A stretch of 64,000 nt of DNA from Phlegmacium glaucopus (Eukaryota; Basidiomycota; Agaricomycetes; Agaricales; Cortinariaceae). Location: the NCBI GenBank assembly GCA_015039465.1, contig MU130477.1, forward strand, positions 729,833-793,832. The letters run 5' to 3'. This document shows positions 9,367-19,910 of the stretch, piece after piece (position 1 is the first letter of the stretch; each line of letters starts with the position of its first letter). The translations under genes and the position numbers were made by a program. The notes under the pieces are model-generated. The model was not told where the DNA came from, searched no databases, and saw only the letters and a list, made by a program, of their open reading frames with translations.

Positions 9367-11630
9367 TGTTCCTGGTCAATAAATCATTTGTTCAACAATA
9401 TCAATAGTGAACTGCCAGCAACCAGTTATTGACAGATGTTTGTCAGTCTTTTGTACATGCAACTACAGTTGCCCTGTCCAGTTTGTTTGTACTTAATTGC
9501 ATCACATGCTGCTCTGCTAAAGTTGACCACAAAATGCCAGTGCAGTTCTTCCACCATATTTTGGCAATTTTTATGCATAGATTAGACATTAGTCCTTCAG
9601 ACTTGAAATTGTTTGTAAAACATTCCAAATTAATTTTAATAGGAAAACTTACATCACATTTTCCATGCTAAACAAAGGAAATCTCAAAATGTTGTACAAA
9701 CAATTTTTAGATATAGTGGTAAAACATGTGAGCATGAAAAACCATCCCATTTGCACATGTCCCCAGCTCATACATGTGGAAAAGCAATTTTTGACCTCTC
9801 AAAAATTATAGAATTTACCTCTGGTTGCATTTCTCTTGGAATCTCTCTGCAGGGATTGTCAGGGGTCAGAGCCAAATTTTCTCAGATGTGCATATTTAAA
9901 ATCCTTGGTCAAAATAAAAACCTTATTACTTCTCTTTCTACTAATATTTTGGGCTCAAAATCATTGTGGAAAACCTTTGGATATCTTGAGTATATATTTA
10001 TGGCTTTATATCATATTTTTTTACTTGCTTTTTCTTCTATTGGGAAGCAAAATAAATCAATTAGTCCTTCAACTCCAAGGTTTTATTTAACCCATGAGTA
10101 AACCATGGGGTATACTGTAAGGAATGGATAGTTTGCAGATATGGATTACAAACATCACATCATGTGACCTTTGTCACAAAGGACTTCCTGTTTTAGCAAT
10201 CACTCTGCAAGTGGCCTCGTTTGTTGTGGCTCAATGTCTTGTATCTCATTGTTCTGGTCTAGTATAAATACAGTAGAAGAAACTACATAGAACATTCAAT
10301 CCATTCCCCCAATATCCTACAGCCCCAAAATACTATACTATTCCAAACCCATAGATACTTGCTATCTTATAATACCCTTGTAAACCCCTGGGGATTAGTG
10401 GCACAGAATATGGTCTACCTACTCTAATTTTTGGATGATATCAGGAGGTAATCCATACTTAAATTTTAATCCATTAAACAAAGCATTTGCATGGGTTCTA
10501 AGGTTAAAATCTTTGAATTTGTCTGAAACCCTTCAAACCCCAGGGTTGACTCCTGCAAATCCCTATCTCTCTGAGTCATTTAATATAAGATGACAGACAG
10601 TATGATCTCAATGGTCCCCACTCCAGCAAGCACATGTCAACTTCATAAATTGCAGCTCCAGAGATAATGTAAACCAAGGAATAGTGTCAGCCCAGGAAAT
10701 AATCAACCACAAGCCAGGATTTAAAAGCCAAAATGTCCCTGTCTCTAGTACATTGATCTGTACCTAGTCTTTAATAGACAAATCCTCTACTCTTATTTGC
10801 TCTTAAAGTCTACAAGACTCTGCAAGTTTTAATCAACTTGTACTCTTTAGACCTCAGATAGAACAAGTGAAACTTCTTAGTAACAACTGTTAATGATCAG
10901 TTTATCTGAATCATTTGAAGTTGTAACAGAATTAAGTTGTTGAAGAGTCCTTTACTTTAGAACTTTCAGCCATCTCATTTGGCTGGGGAAATGCATGTGG
11001 AAGTCACAATACACATTCACAAAATTCTGTTTATTTTATCTGATTTTATGTTACTTATATAGGTATAAATGATTGAAACTGCCTTCTGGAGTGTCCCAGA
11101 TGGGTAATGCCTATCACCTGTGACAAGTGCTTGAGCATCTGTCACACACACACAGAACAGTGATTATCATGGTGCAAACAATATTTTTTTCAATTGTGGA
11201 TAAATATATATGTTCAAAAAGATTATAACTACATAATAAAAATAAGAAAAGTATGACTCATGTTGCTGTGCAAAGCAGCAGCCCACAACCCAAGTAAAAA
11301 TGATAGCCACTGCTGCACAATGAAATCTGCATCAAAAAATATAAGCAACTGCAGCTTCATGATTGATTTTGAGTCAGAAAGTGTGCATCTAATGCAATTC
11401 TTAAATATATCATTTTCTCTACCCTGCTGAACAAGCTTCATAGCATTCTCATTATCTTCTTCATCTATCATTTTGGCTTCTCAACCAATAATGGAGGGTT
11501 CTATCATGAAAGGAGGAAGTTCGCGGGGACATTCCGCCATTTTTAATTGTTTTGCAAGCATTGAGGGAGACACATCCGAAATGGCAACTACGATTGATGC
11601 AAAGTAGGCTCGTAAGGGATCTCGTTTGAG
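9367..11630. other. AT-rich non-coding stretch with degenerate repeats
   Basis: No protein could be recognised in either direction. The segment around 10.92-11.22 kb (AGAACTTTCAGCCAT, GGGTAATGCCTATCACCTGTGA, GCATCTGTCACACA) resembles parts of the large hAT-like element at 25.4-25.7 kb, so a degraded relative is present. A short CA microsatellite lies near 11145. Open frames here (for example 9751-10101) are AT-rich and lack family features. Confidence 0.5.
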
Positions 11631-11634
11631 GAAT

Positions 11635-11945
11635 TTAAATTGACGGACAGAGGATTGACGTTCGAGAATGTCTGCGAGTGATATGTAGAGAGTTTAATTC
11701 GATAGCGGGGGAGTCTTTGCATAATAGAGAAGGGGAAGGAGATTGGGAAAGCGGACGAGGTGGGAATGAAGAACTCGCGGCAGGCGCGGAATGTGGAGAA
11801 AGAAGTGCTGGAGAAGAGGCAGCTATAGTGATAGTATCTCGGGCTTCAACATCAGCAGAGCGAGATGATGATTCCATAGATGGTTCATGGCGAAACATCA
11901 GGCGAGATGGTTGGTGATGGATCATATCGAACTTGCCCCCTCCGC
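11635..11945 (-). other. Serine-rich open frame of unknown status
   Basis: A 96-codon minus-strand frame (11925-11635) rich in Ser, Pro and Ala begins just past the broken end of the Lon relic. The sequence is compositionally biased, has no recognised domain and no clear promoter. It may be spurious or a displaced coding fragment; I do not assign a function. Confidence 0.2.
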
Positions 11946-11949
11946 TTGT

Positions 11950-14745
11950 AGTGTTTGCAATCTACAAACGTCGCTGTCAGAAAGTAATTAAAAACGGTCA
12001 TCATCGTAATTTAGAAATGGCATACCATGGCTTCGATAGGCATCACCGCAGCAGATCCATTGCCCAAATATCCAAGTCCAGTGCTAACACTGGGAAGTGG
12101 CGCATGAGTATATACCCTATCCTTCTAATACACAAGCAGAACCAACATACTCTTTCAAATTATCACGTGTGATTCGTACATGAACAGACGGAGGAATATA
12201 TGCATTGGCTTCCTCTCTTTCGTTGTCACAGGCTTCTTCTGATCGGCTTCAGTAATAGCAGTAGTAGGATTGAAAATGGGTTCATTTGGTGGTGGTTCTT
12301 TGTGATTCGACGGCGTTGACGGGTTCCGAAGGGGTTTTGTCTTCTTGTGATTCAATAGTGCCGATGGGTTCTGAGGGTGTTTTGTTCAATGTTAATCACG
12401 ATGTGGTGGTTTCTGGAGTTATGCTGGAGGGAATGTCTGGACTTGGGCCAACGTTGACAGTGGTAGATGCGCCAGGTTGTTTGGGTTCAGGGAAAGTATC
12501 TTCTCCTAGCTCCTGTACGAGGTTTACGATGAATCTATTTCCAACAAAAAAAAGGTAAGCCATAATCTCAATGCCAAAAATCCACAATCACACACCTTCT
12601 CGATATGTTTCGAACCCCACCCCCCCCGCAATAATACTTGACGAGTACATCGACAGCACTTGATCCTAGATCGACGTCCGCTTCTGCTAAGCCAGAAGCT
12701 TCTTTGGTTTCAGGACCCAGATAACGAGATGCGATAACCGACTTTTCCTCAGAAACACAACCGGAAACTTCGGGGACTTCCATATGATCGAGAAGAGAGC
12801 AGGGATAGTGTCAAAGTTGTTGGCTAATTTTCCCACATCAGCCAGGGGGTATCGACGTCAAAGAATGACAACACACGAGTACACACGAAGAGCAACCTTG
12901 AGAGGTCTACGAGTCATGCTGTAGAAAAACGGTTAGGGGCATCGATAGCTACAGTGAAAAGAAAAGATAAACGGACTAGTGGTCCAAGAAATCATTGTTC
13001 TGTTCAGGATCCAACATCTCCTAGCAGGGTCATTAATTCCACGACCGATCTTGTCAACTTCATCATTGAGAAACGAGTGGGTTATCGGTCTCGATGAGTT
13101 TCAAGGCTTGAAATGAGCTTGCCTGGTAGAGCGCTACAAATCCACTTAGCATCGAGTAGTGAGAACATTAGAAACGATCTTACCCAACGTAAGTCCTTCT
13201 ATGCCCTTAGATCGCCGCTACATCTGTCAAACTACCAAACTGAATCCGAAGAACCACCTGCCCAAAGCTCTCGAAATACTTTTGCCAATCGAGGTCTTGC
13301 CAACATCCGGTGGTCCAACAAGGCAGATAATCTTCCCTTGAATAGTGCCACGTAGTTTACCAACAGCTAGGAATTCGAGAATACGTGATTTCACATCGGT
13401 AAGTCTTCGTTGGGTACGGTTTGAGCGTGAGTGATGTGGTTTTCAGGCGTATGACGACCCCAAGGAATCTAAATGAGAAAGGTTAGATGAGACATTTTCA
13501 GAGGGCGATTACATACCTGAGTCAGCCAATCCACCAATCCTTGCATCTTCGCCAACTCCTCTTCGAAACCCTTTCCTAACTCCACCTGACATCTTCAAAG
13601 CAGCAGCTCGTTCTCTAAGCTCTCAATAAGTCTACCGCTGCCATTACCCTCCATACCCAACTCTTTCTTGATGCCTTTAAGTTGTAATATTCACGTTGTC
13701 GTTTGGTGATTTTACTGTCAAGATCTCTTGAGAGTCTACTTTGGAGTTGAGCATTAATGAGTTTCTTTCTTCAAGACGAGGAGAGCTTTTGGGAGTCTAT
13801 CATCGACGACAAGGCATTCGAGAACATCTTGCAGTTCTTGAACTGTACTGGTAGATACAGCAGCTGTAGAGTCAGCTAGTTTGTTTAGTTTGTCGAAAAC
13901 ATTGGCAGTAACCCGGTTAATGGTGATATTTGTTATTTGGCCGCGGAAGAGGGGGGTTCAGTTTGGGTTCAGTTGAGCGATATCCTTGAACACAGACACG
14001 ATTTCCGACATGAAAGCACGGATATGTTTGGTTGTTTTTATTGTAAAGACCTTAGCGTGATGAGATTCTCAACGTTGACGATAGAAATGTTCTTGGTTAT
14101 ACAAGAAAGGCTTCCGTTAGTACGGAACCTGGAATAGTGTAAAGATTTGGCCAAGAAAAAAAAAAAGAAAAAATGGCAGATACCTGGGGGGTGTAGGAGG
14201 TTCCACCGTTTGCGGTTGGTCTTCGGTGATCTTCGTTGGACCAGCCCTGAAGCTTGAAGCTTGACGAGTTTGCGCTATTTTTGTTCGAGGATGGATACAA
14301 GACAGCGATTAAACCATCCTCTTTGTCGTCTTCTCCTCTTCCAGCCGCAGCAAATACGCTGATGATCTGAGCAAAGACATTAACTTCATGGACCAGAGTT
14401 GATGTCTACGATGACGTCGCTATCCGTGTTTTCGTCTTTGAGTAGGAAGGCGCCAGGATTGACCGCGTTTCATCATTTCCTTATGGTATGGCTGCTACAA
14501 CTGCTGGATTTCGGACGACTGCGGCTTTGTAGAAACCGGGAAAGAGGGGACGACGGGCAATAGGAAGGGCCAGAACCTGAGGGTAGATTTCCGGCACAGG
14601 CTGCTTGGTAATTGAGCTGGTCGATGGAGGAGGATTGGAGTAGAAGAAGGGGGGGTCTGTTCCTCTATTCCAGTGAAATCCTGTTGTTCCTGAGGCCTGA
14701 GGCTTGAGCTGGCGGTGGTACATTTCTCGACTTCAAACTTCACTC
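11950..14745 (-). pseudogene. Mitochondrial Lon protease (PIM1-type) pseudogene
   Basis: Read from high to low coordinate, the minus strand shows most of a Lon protease. The N-terminal substrate-binding domain has [20 protein letters not shown] near 14.6 kb and SVFAAAG near 14.3. The coiled linker has INAQLQSRLSRDLDSKITKR near 13.7. The AAA+ P-loop reads [20 protein letters not shown] near 13.3, where the usual G of PPGVGKT is D. The AAA lid has SVIASRYLGPETKEASGL near 12.7, and the segment leading into the protease domain has GLGYLGNGS and PIEAM near 12.1-12.0. Stops and frameshifts occur throughout, and the catalytic Ser-Lys protease domain is missing. Lon normally degrades damaged matrix proteins in mitochondria, so a functional copy must lie elsewhere. 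Confidence 0.88.
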
Positions 14746-14998
14746 AGGTGAGTTGCGTGTCCTTGAACCAAACTTTCTATAAATATTCTAGACCAGTGAC
14801 CATCTGTATATGAATGTGTCGATGTCGAAATAACTTCAAACATCAATTCTCATACTCAGTCTGGTCACGAGCCTATAAATATTCTACTTGTGTTCGAGCA
14901 GCGCTATTATCATCCGACATACATTAGTTACCAGAAGCACTTCGGTGTATCGACAAAAGTCCTCAGATTTTATTTCAGAACGACGAGTTTATACCAAA
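14746..14998. other. Short intergenic segment shared with 25.2 kb
   Basis: The stretch near 14.83-14.90 kb (CATCAATTCTCATACTCAG, GGTCACGAGCCTA) is repeated at 25.24-25.29 kb, directly before the hAT-like element there. That makes the 14.8-kb copy a useful view of the pre-insertion sequence. No gene was seen. Confidence 0.5.
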
Positions 14999-15725
14999 TT
15001 ACAGTGTAGTAGGCTTGGTGAAATCCGTGCACACCCCCTTGTTCGCGTTCGAATTATCAAAGAGGTATACAATGGCTCCATTTGAGGCAAACTTTCCATG
15101 TCCACCCTAACAAAAAGATATTGCGAAGAGTCAGTACTCCTCCTATCAGGTTAACGTCAAGAAAGATACATACGTAGCTGCAATTATCCGCAATGTTCTG
15201 CATAACTTTTACACACTCGTCCTTATCCGGAGTTGCATCCTGGTTGGTATTCGAATTGCGTACACCAAGCACGCCTGTTTAGCGGAGGCAAACTTGTATT
15301 AGAGCTTCATCTTTCATCACTGAAAAAAGGTGGACCTACATTTATACTTGGCATTCTTTGTGGTTTTCAATTCGCTGTCGCAGTGGTATGCTGTATCATG
15401 CGGTTGTAACTGTCGATTCAAGTGAGTAAAACATATCTGCAAGCCATAAAACCTCCTTACGTCAACGCTAGAAATCCCAGCGCAGAAGTTGGCAATAGAA
15501 CTGCTGCAGGGTCCTGTAGAACTACCAGAGTAGCAAGCAGGTTTTGGGAGGTCCTGTGGAGCGGCGCTAGCGTCGGTAGTGGCGCCACCAAGCGTAGCAG
15601 CACTAGTCAATGCGGGGACGCCAGCCAATGCCGCGAGAACGTAGCCAAGGATCTATGAAAAATGTTCAAAAATGCAAGAAAGACAGCACGAATAGGACAC
15701 TCACTGTGCGGGTGTTGAAAAGCAT
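14999..15725 (-). CDS. Small secreted eight-cysteine protein
   Basis: Five exons on the minus strand splice cleanly: 15725-15705, 15652-15461, 15409-15340, 15274-15174 and 15106-14999, all GT-AG. The product has 163 residues. It begins MLFNTRTILGYVLAALAG, a typical signal peptide with likely cleavage after ALTSA. The mature part has eight cysteines (ACYSG, GPC, NFC, YHC, KYKC, DEC, DNC, GVC), which suits four disulfides, and a Gly-rich NGAIVYLFD segment near the end. A TATAAAAA box lies about 50 bp upstream of the start (15774-15781). It is probably exported and may be an effector-like or wall-associated protein; no family name could be assigned. Unlike its neighbours it has no disruptions. 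Confidence 0.75.
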
Positions 15726-15773
15726 GTTGACTCTGGGGTATGAGCTGCTGAAGTTGGGAGGATAGACAAGCGC

Positions 15774-15781
15774 TTTTTATA
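15774..15781 (-). promoter_or_regulatory. TATA box of the secreted-protein gene
   Basis: TATAAAAA on the minus strand sits 49 bp before the predicted ATG. This leaves room for a short 5' UTR, as usual in basidiomycetes. Confidence 0.5.
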
Positions 15782-15829
15782 CTGAAGCGGAACGGAGGGC
15801 TACCGATTACGGCGATTTTTGTCATGGAT

Positions 15830-17130
15830 TAATATGTCGGTGAGATCGATGACCGGAACTTTAAGGGTAATTCAACCTGTTAATGGAGCTGTTGACGCTA
15901 GAAGCTATTAGGAAGTTACCTAAAGTTTGAACTAATGTCATCGCAATAATCAAATATGTCTCTGAGGCGAATATTGAGCAAATAGCTACCACCAGGACTC
16001 AACGCAAATGTGTGCATTTTCCTTGAAACACCAAGGTTAAATATCGAGACCAAGCTGAAATTGGCTCACAGTGCCAGTGGCATAACTTGAAGCGCTAACA
16101 GTGTTGGCCTAAGAGGTTGGACAATCTGCCTCCACAGCTGAGCGGTAGTACCTGACCCGATTACGCACCACTGGGGCATCAACAAACAATACCTTCAATT
16201 TACCGGCTGTTTTCACTTTTCCAAAAGCGGAAGGTGTTTATATTGTACGGTTACTATTAATACTAATAAATCATCAATCCTTTCACACTACGCTACTTTT
16301 GTACTAGTAGTGCTTTAACAAGTTCGCTGTCATATGTTATAATAACTTATATCCATAAATTTTAGCCTCCTGGAACATCGAGGCAGGAATCTCCTTTCGT
16401 GATTGTGAATATGTCAGAGGAAAAAGTCAAATATATTATCATGATAATGTACTTGGCGTTTATTGCTGAAGCCCAAAAACGAAGAGTACACTCAACAGTG
16501 AATTGACGAAGCGGTTCTGAGGAATTTGACATTGGAACATTCGGCTATGGTCGGCAGGAGCTCCAAGTCCAGAATAGTCCTTTGACATCTGCAATTGACA
16601 TCCGATATTTTCAATTTCCACTCCATTCGCTACCGAATTCTGCTTCCAGCGAGCAACGTTTTCTTCCCATCATTATTGCCGAATGGCAGAGTGCGACGAC
16701 CGGACGGCGGTAGATATACAGTTTAGCTGGCGGCAGTTATTCGTTTAAGTGACGCTCGAGGACGCACACAAAAATTCCAAATAAAATCATCAAGTTGACA
16801 GTTGAATGATTCATCATGTTAATGACAAAAGAAACGCCTTCTCGCAGTCTCAGAGAGCTTAGGCACTTCCTATTCGACAAGCATTATAGTTCAAGGTTGG
16901 TCAAGAGTCACGCATCGGCGCCGGGGTCCATCAGGTAATGTCAAAATCTCGTAGAAATGGAGGGGAGTTGTTAATATTGTCTTCATATTACCCAGTTTAT
17001 CTCACCAATTTAACTTCAAGGAGCTAATGGGAAGAGTCTCCTACGATTTGAAGCTTTCGTCGTCCGCCTACGAATGAATGTAAGACCATCTGAAAAATCA
17101 AGTCTGATAAGTTGGTGGGAGTTAAGCAAG
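15830..17130. other. Intergenic stretch without recognised gene
   Basis: No conserved coding segment was recognised on either strand. A short plus-strand frame near 16819-16940 (RSLRELRHFLFDKHY) is followed by a possible splice donor but cannot be extended into a known protein. Confidence 0.4.
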
Positions 17131-17134
17131 ATTG

Positions 17135-17520
17135 TTGTGATCAAAATTGGTGGGTTTTGAGAGATAGAGGTGGAATAGCCCAGATCAATATTTCTTCCTT
17201 ATGTAAAATGACAATAGCCGTCTTTGTAGTGAGCATATGAGCTCCACGACTTTTGAACTGAAAGATGGGAATATTCGGCGGCGAAAGACACTGAAGCGTT
17301 CGGCCGATAGTCCCCAAGACCACCGCTTGCGAGAAGAGGAGGAGAGGGCCAAAAACAAATGAGAAGCTAAGGTCGGGTGCTGAAGTCCTGTCGTCGTCGA
17401 TGACGTTGCAGCAATCCCCGTACGTGACTAATTTTGATCTTAGATGCACATGCCCGTGGATGGGCAGGGGGTAGGCGTGGGGATGTGGAGCTGTATACAA
17501 GTCAATTTCACAGCAGTAGA
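17135..17520 (-). pseudogene. Fragment of a conserved fungal protein (F-box-associated type?), copy 1
   Basis: The minus strand encodes FVFGPLLLFSQ, TIGRTLQCLSPPNIPIFQFK and ILHKEEILIWAIPPLS without internal stops. The same protein segment occurs in a longer but more broken form at 60.9-61.7 kb. From memory it resembles the C-terminal beta-rich part of F-box-type proteins common in Agaricomycetes, but that assignment is tentative. The fragment lacks an F-box and a proper start, so it is probably a relic. It sits just downstream of a pogo relic, as does its second copy. Confidence 0.4.
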
Positions 17521-18150
17521 CTTTCCGCGAACGGTTAACGCTAGACCTTCATGCCAGCAAAGTGTACAATACCAGAAGCAACATCGACGCTAGTAAAAGA
17601 CTCGGAGGCCCCAATATAAGGGTCAGTCGTTCTGACCTAAATCATAACTTGGAGCTCTCGTTGTCTGAGGAGTGTTGAACCATTCACGGTTAGCATGAGA
17701 AGCGATGACAACGATGTGGTACTATAACAAGGTGAACGTTAGTTCATGTCATTCGTAGTCATATATTTCCAGATTTAAACGAACCTTTGACCACAATCGA
17801 TACGCCTCTTATAGTCGATTCACCGGTCTGGGGAATTCTTGAGCGCAATAGTCTGACTGACGGAGCAACGAGGTCAAGTGGCAGGGCCGTATGATTCATA
17901 TAGAGAGTTTGCCAGATTGGCGACAAGTACAAGTAGAGAGTCCAACCAACCATTTAGCAAGGGGCGATGTGTTTGACTTGCCGCACTAGCTTCAACCGCA
18001 ATCACAAATTGATAAGTCTGAAGAGATAGAATGCTCGTATAGCAGATTAGGATGTAGTTGGTTTTATACAAATATAACCATCATAACGAGAGATCAGATT
18101 AATTTTGGCCACACCCGTGGGAAATCTCACTTGCGCTAGCCGTATTCTTG
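17521..18150. other. Intergenic sequence with block shared with 0.3 kb
   Basis: The stretch near 17.99-18.06 kb (ACCGCAATCACAAATTGA, GTATAGCAGATTAGGAT) matches 306-358 before the first pogo relic, so homology of the two pogo-NLR blocks begins here. No coding region is supported. Confidence 0.5.
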
Positions 18151-18159
18151 TGTTCTGCT

Positions 18160-19700
18160 ATCTCCCGCTGAATCTTGATGGCGACCTTCCTTGCTTCCCT
18201 ATTTGTCTTCCTTTTTACCCTGTTCTCCTCTCTCGCAGCTTGTCACAAAATTTATCAGCAGTTAGATGTCGGCCATGTCCTTTAGGAAAGAGTTTGGTGC
18301 GATTGTCTTTTTTTTGTTCTCCTTCGTACACAGGAATTGATTAAGTTTACTCAGATGAACGTGCTGGACGACAAGCTGCGCGTTGTTCCTCTCATCGATG
18401 ACTTCCCGAGCCTGAATAATATCACGTGAATAGAAGTAGTTTTCGCTGAGTTCGTCAATGTGTGTGTATAATACTTCATGGGACTGATATCCAGTAGAAT
18501 GCAGACCATTTAGGAGGGACAATTCATGCCTCCGTCTTTTTTCATGTTTCAAGCTGTGGGTCAATCATAAGCTTGCGATGCTGCCTGGTTGGTGTCGAAG
18601 GTGTTTTTTGCAGTGTGTTATGGGAGGGCCCAGCAATTGAGACTGCGGGTCGTAGGATATAATTCGAAAGACGTTGGAGGGAAGGATGTCTTTGTTGAAG
18701 TTGGTAAGCTCGGTTTCATCTGCTTTTTAGAGATTGCATCAGGATTAAGTGGATCAACACCAGTTGCCGCAAATGCGGCCTTAACTGCACCCTCCCCTCA
18801 GTGAACAAACGGAGGAATGCACGTCCGAAGACCTCTGCAAAATGACCTTGTCCGACACTGCGCCTGTGCAAATCTTCAAACTTTTGAATTTCGCTTCGGA
18901 ACTCGTTCTTCACCTTGAAGCAGCTTGGGGTGTATAGCCAAAGATGACAATGTTGTTAGCCCGAGCAAACTCAAGAAGCTCAAGTGGGTACTGGGAACTA
19001 GCCATCCACAGCAGGACGCGGATACGTCCACCTACTCACTCCTTTGACTGTGGATCCAAAATTTTCACCATCCAATGTAAACCAAGCTCGTTGCCTGTCC
19101 ATCCATTGGGTGAATGTGCAAGACTAGATGGCGTCGGCCAACACTGACTATCTTTGCTGAGTACTTCCGAAGCTTGCGATACATTATCATTTCCCTACTT
19201 ATTGGCCCTTGAAAAAAATTGTAGGCTTAAGCATCCTGCCGTCTTCACAAATCGCGGTGACATTTTTGTGGTCAGCACCGCCTTGATTCCTCTAGCAACC
19301 AAATGCACTGCAGTTATCTCTGAGACGAGCCTTTCGCAGCAGGGTCGCCAGGCTCTCGATGTTTCTAAGTGATTGTGAGAAGCCTTGTTCAGCAGATTGA
19401 TTACGAGGATCTCTTCCTCCGCTGGTGTCCGATTTTGTTGAGCTTCACGAGCCTCCTCTGTATTCCGCTTGCCATTATATCCGTTGATGATTATCCTCCA
19501 CTGGTTAGGAATCCCGGAATTCTTCTGTAACTTTTCTTGCACCCTTCCGCAGATTGGATGGCTGGTCTTGCCTTGCAGTATGTTTTGACCGTGTTCCGTA
19601 TGATTGCTGGCCACGCATCTAGCTTGGACTTTTCGATGTTAGAGAGACATGTGTATGAAGAAAAATATACAGCCTTATCGGACCAGGCCATCAGTACATT
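18160..19700 (-). pseudogene. pogo/CENP-B-like DDE transposase relic 2
   Basis: This is a close relative of the relic at 0.5-2.0 kb. The N-terminal helix-turn-helix part is best kept (19.69-19.40 kb, GRVQEKLQKN and ETSRAWRPCCERLVSEIT). The C-terminal part is recognisable at 18.92-18.70 kb (FRSEIQKFEDLHRRSV). The central catalytic segment is deleted or scrambled relative to copy 1: the metal-binding GMDET region is absent. It is inactive and lies head to head with the second TPR-NLR gene. Confidence 0.75.
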
Positions 19701-19910
19701 TAGAGTGTGTCAACTACCACTCAGCGCTGACCAATGCGTCGACCGATGGCCGCCAATTTGACCAATATAACTTGGCCAATATGTATAACTTTAAGGAAGT
19801 TTCAGGTACACTGTACAGCCATGAGGCAGTTCTTGCGACAGCTCTTATGTAATCAGGACGTCTTTCTTCTTGCCTCTCACCACCCACCGCGCATCGAGCA
19901 CCACAACGCA
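19701..19910 (+). promoter_or_regulatory. Conserved upstream/5' leader region of TPR-NLR-2
   Basis: The sequence matches the upstream region of NLR-1 with small indels. It has a TTGGCCAATAT element near 19783 and the block GACAGCTCTTATGTAATCAG at 19837, exactly 74 bp before the ATG. It probably contains the core promoter and 5' UTR. Confidence 0.5.

Noticed and set aside
12610..12640. C-rich tract as a regulatory element
   Set aside because: It interrupts the AAA-lid coding part of the Lon pseudogene and is simply one of its frameshifting expansions.
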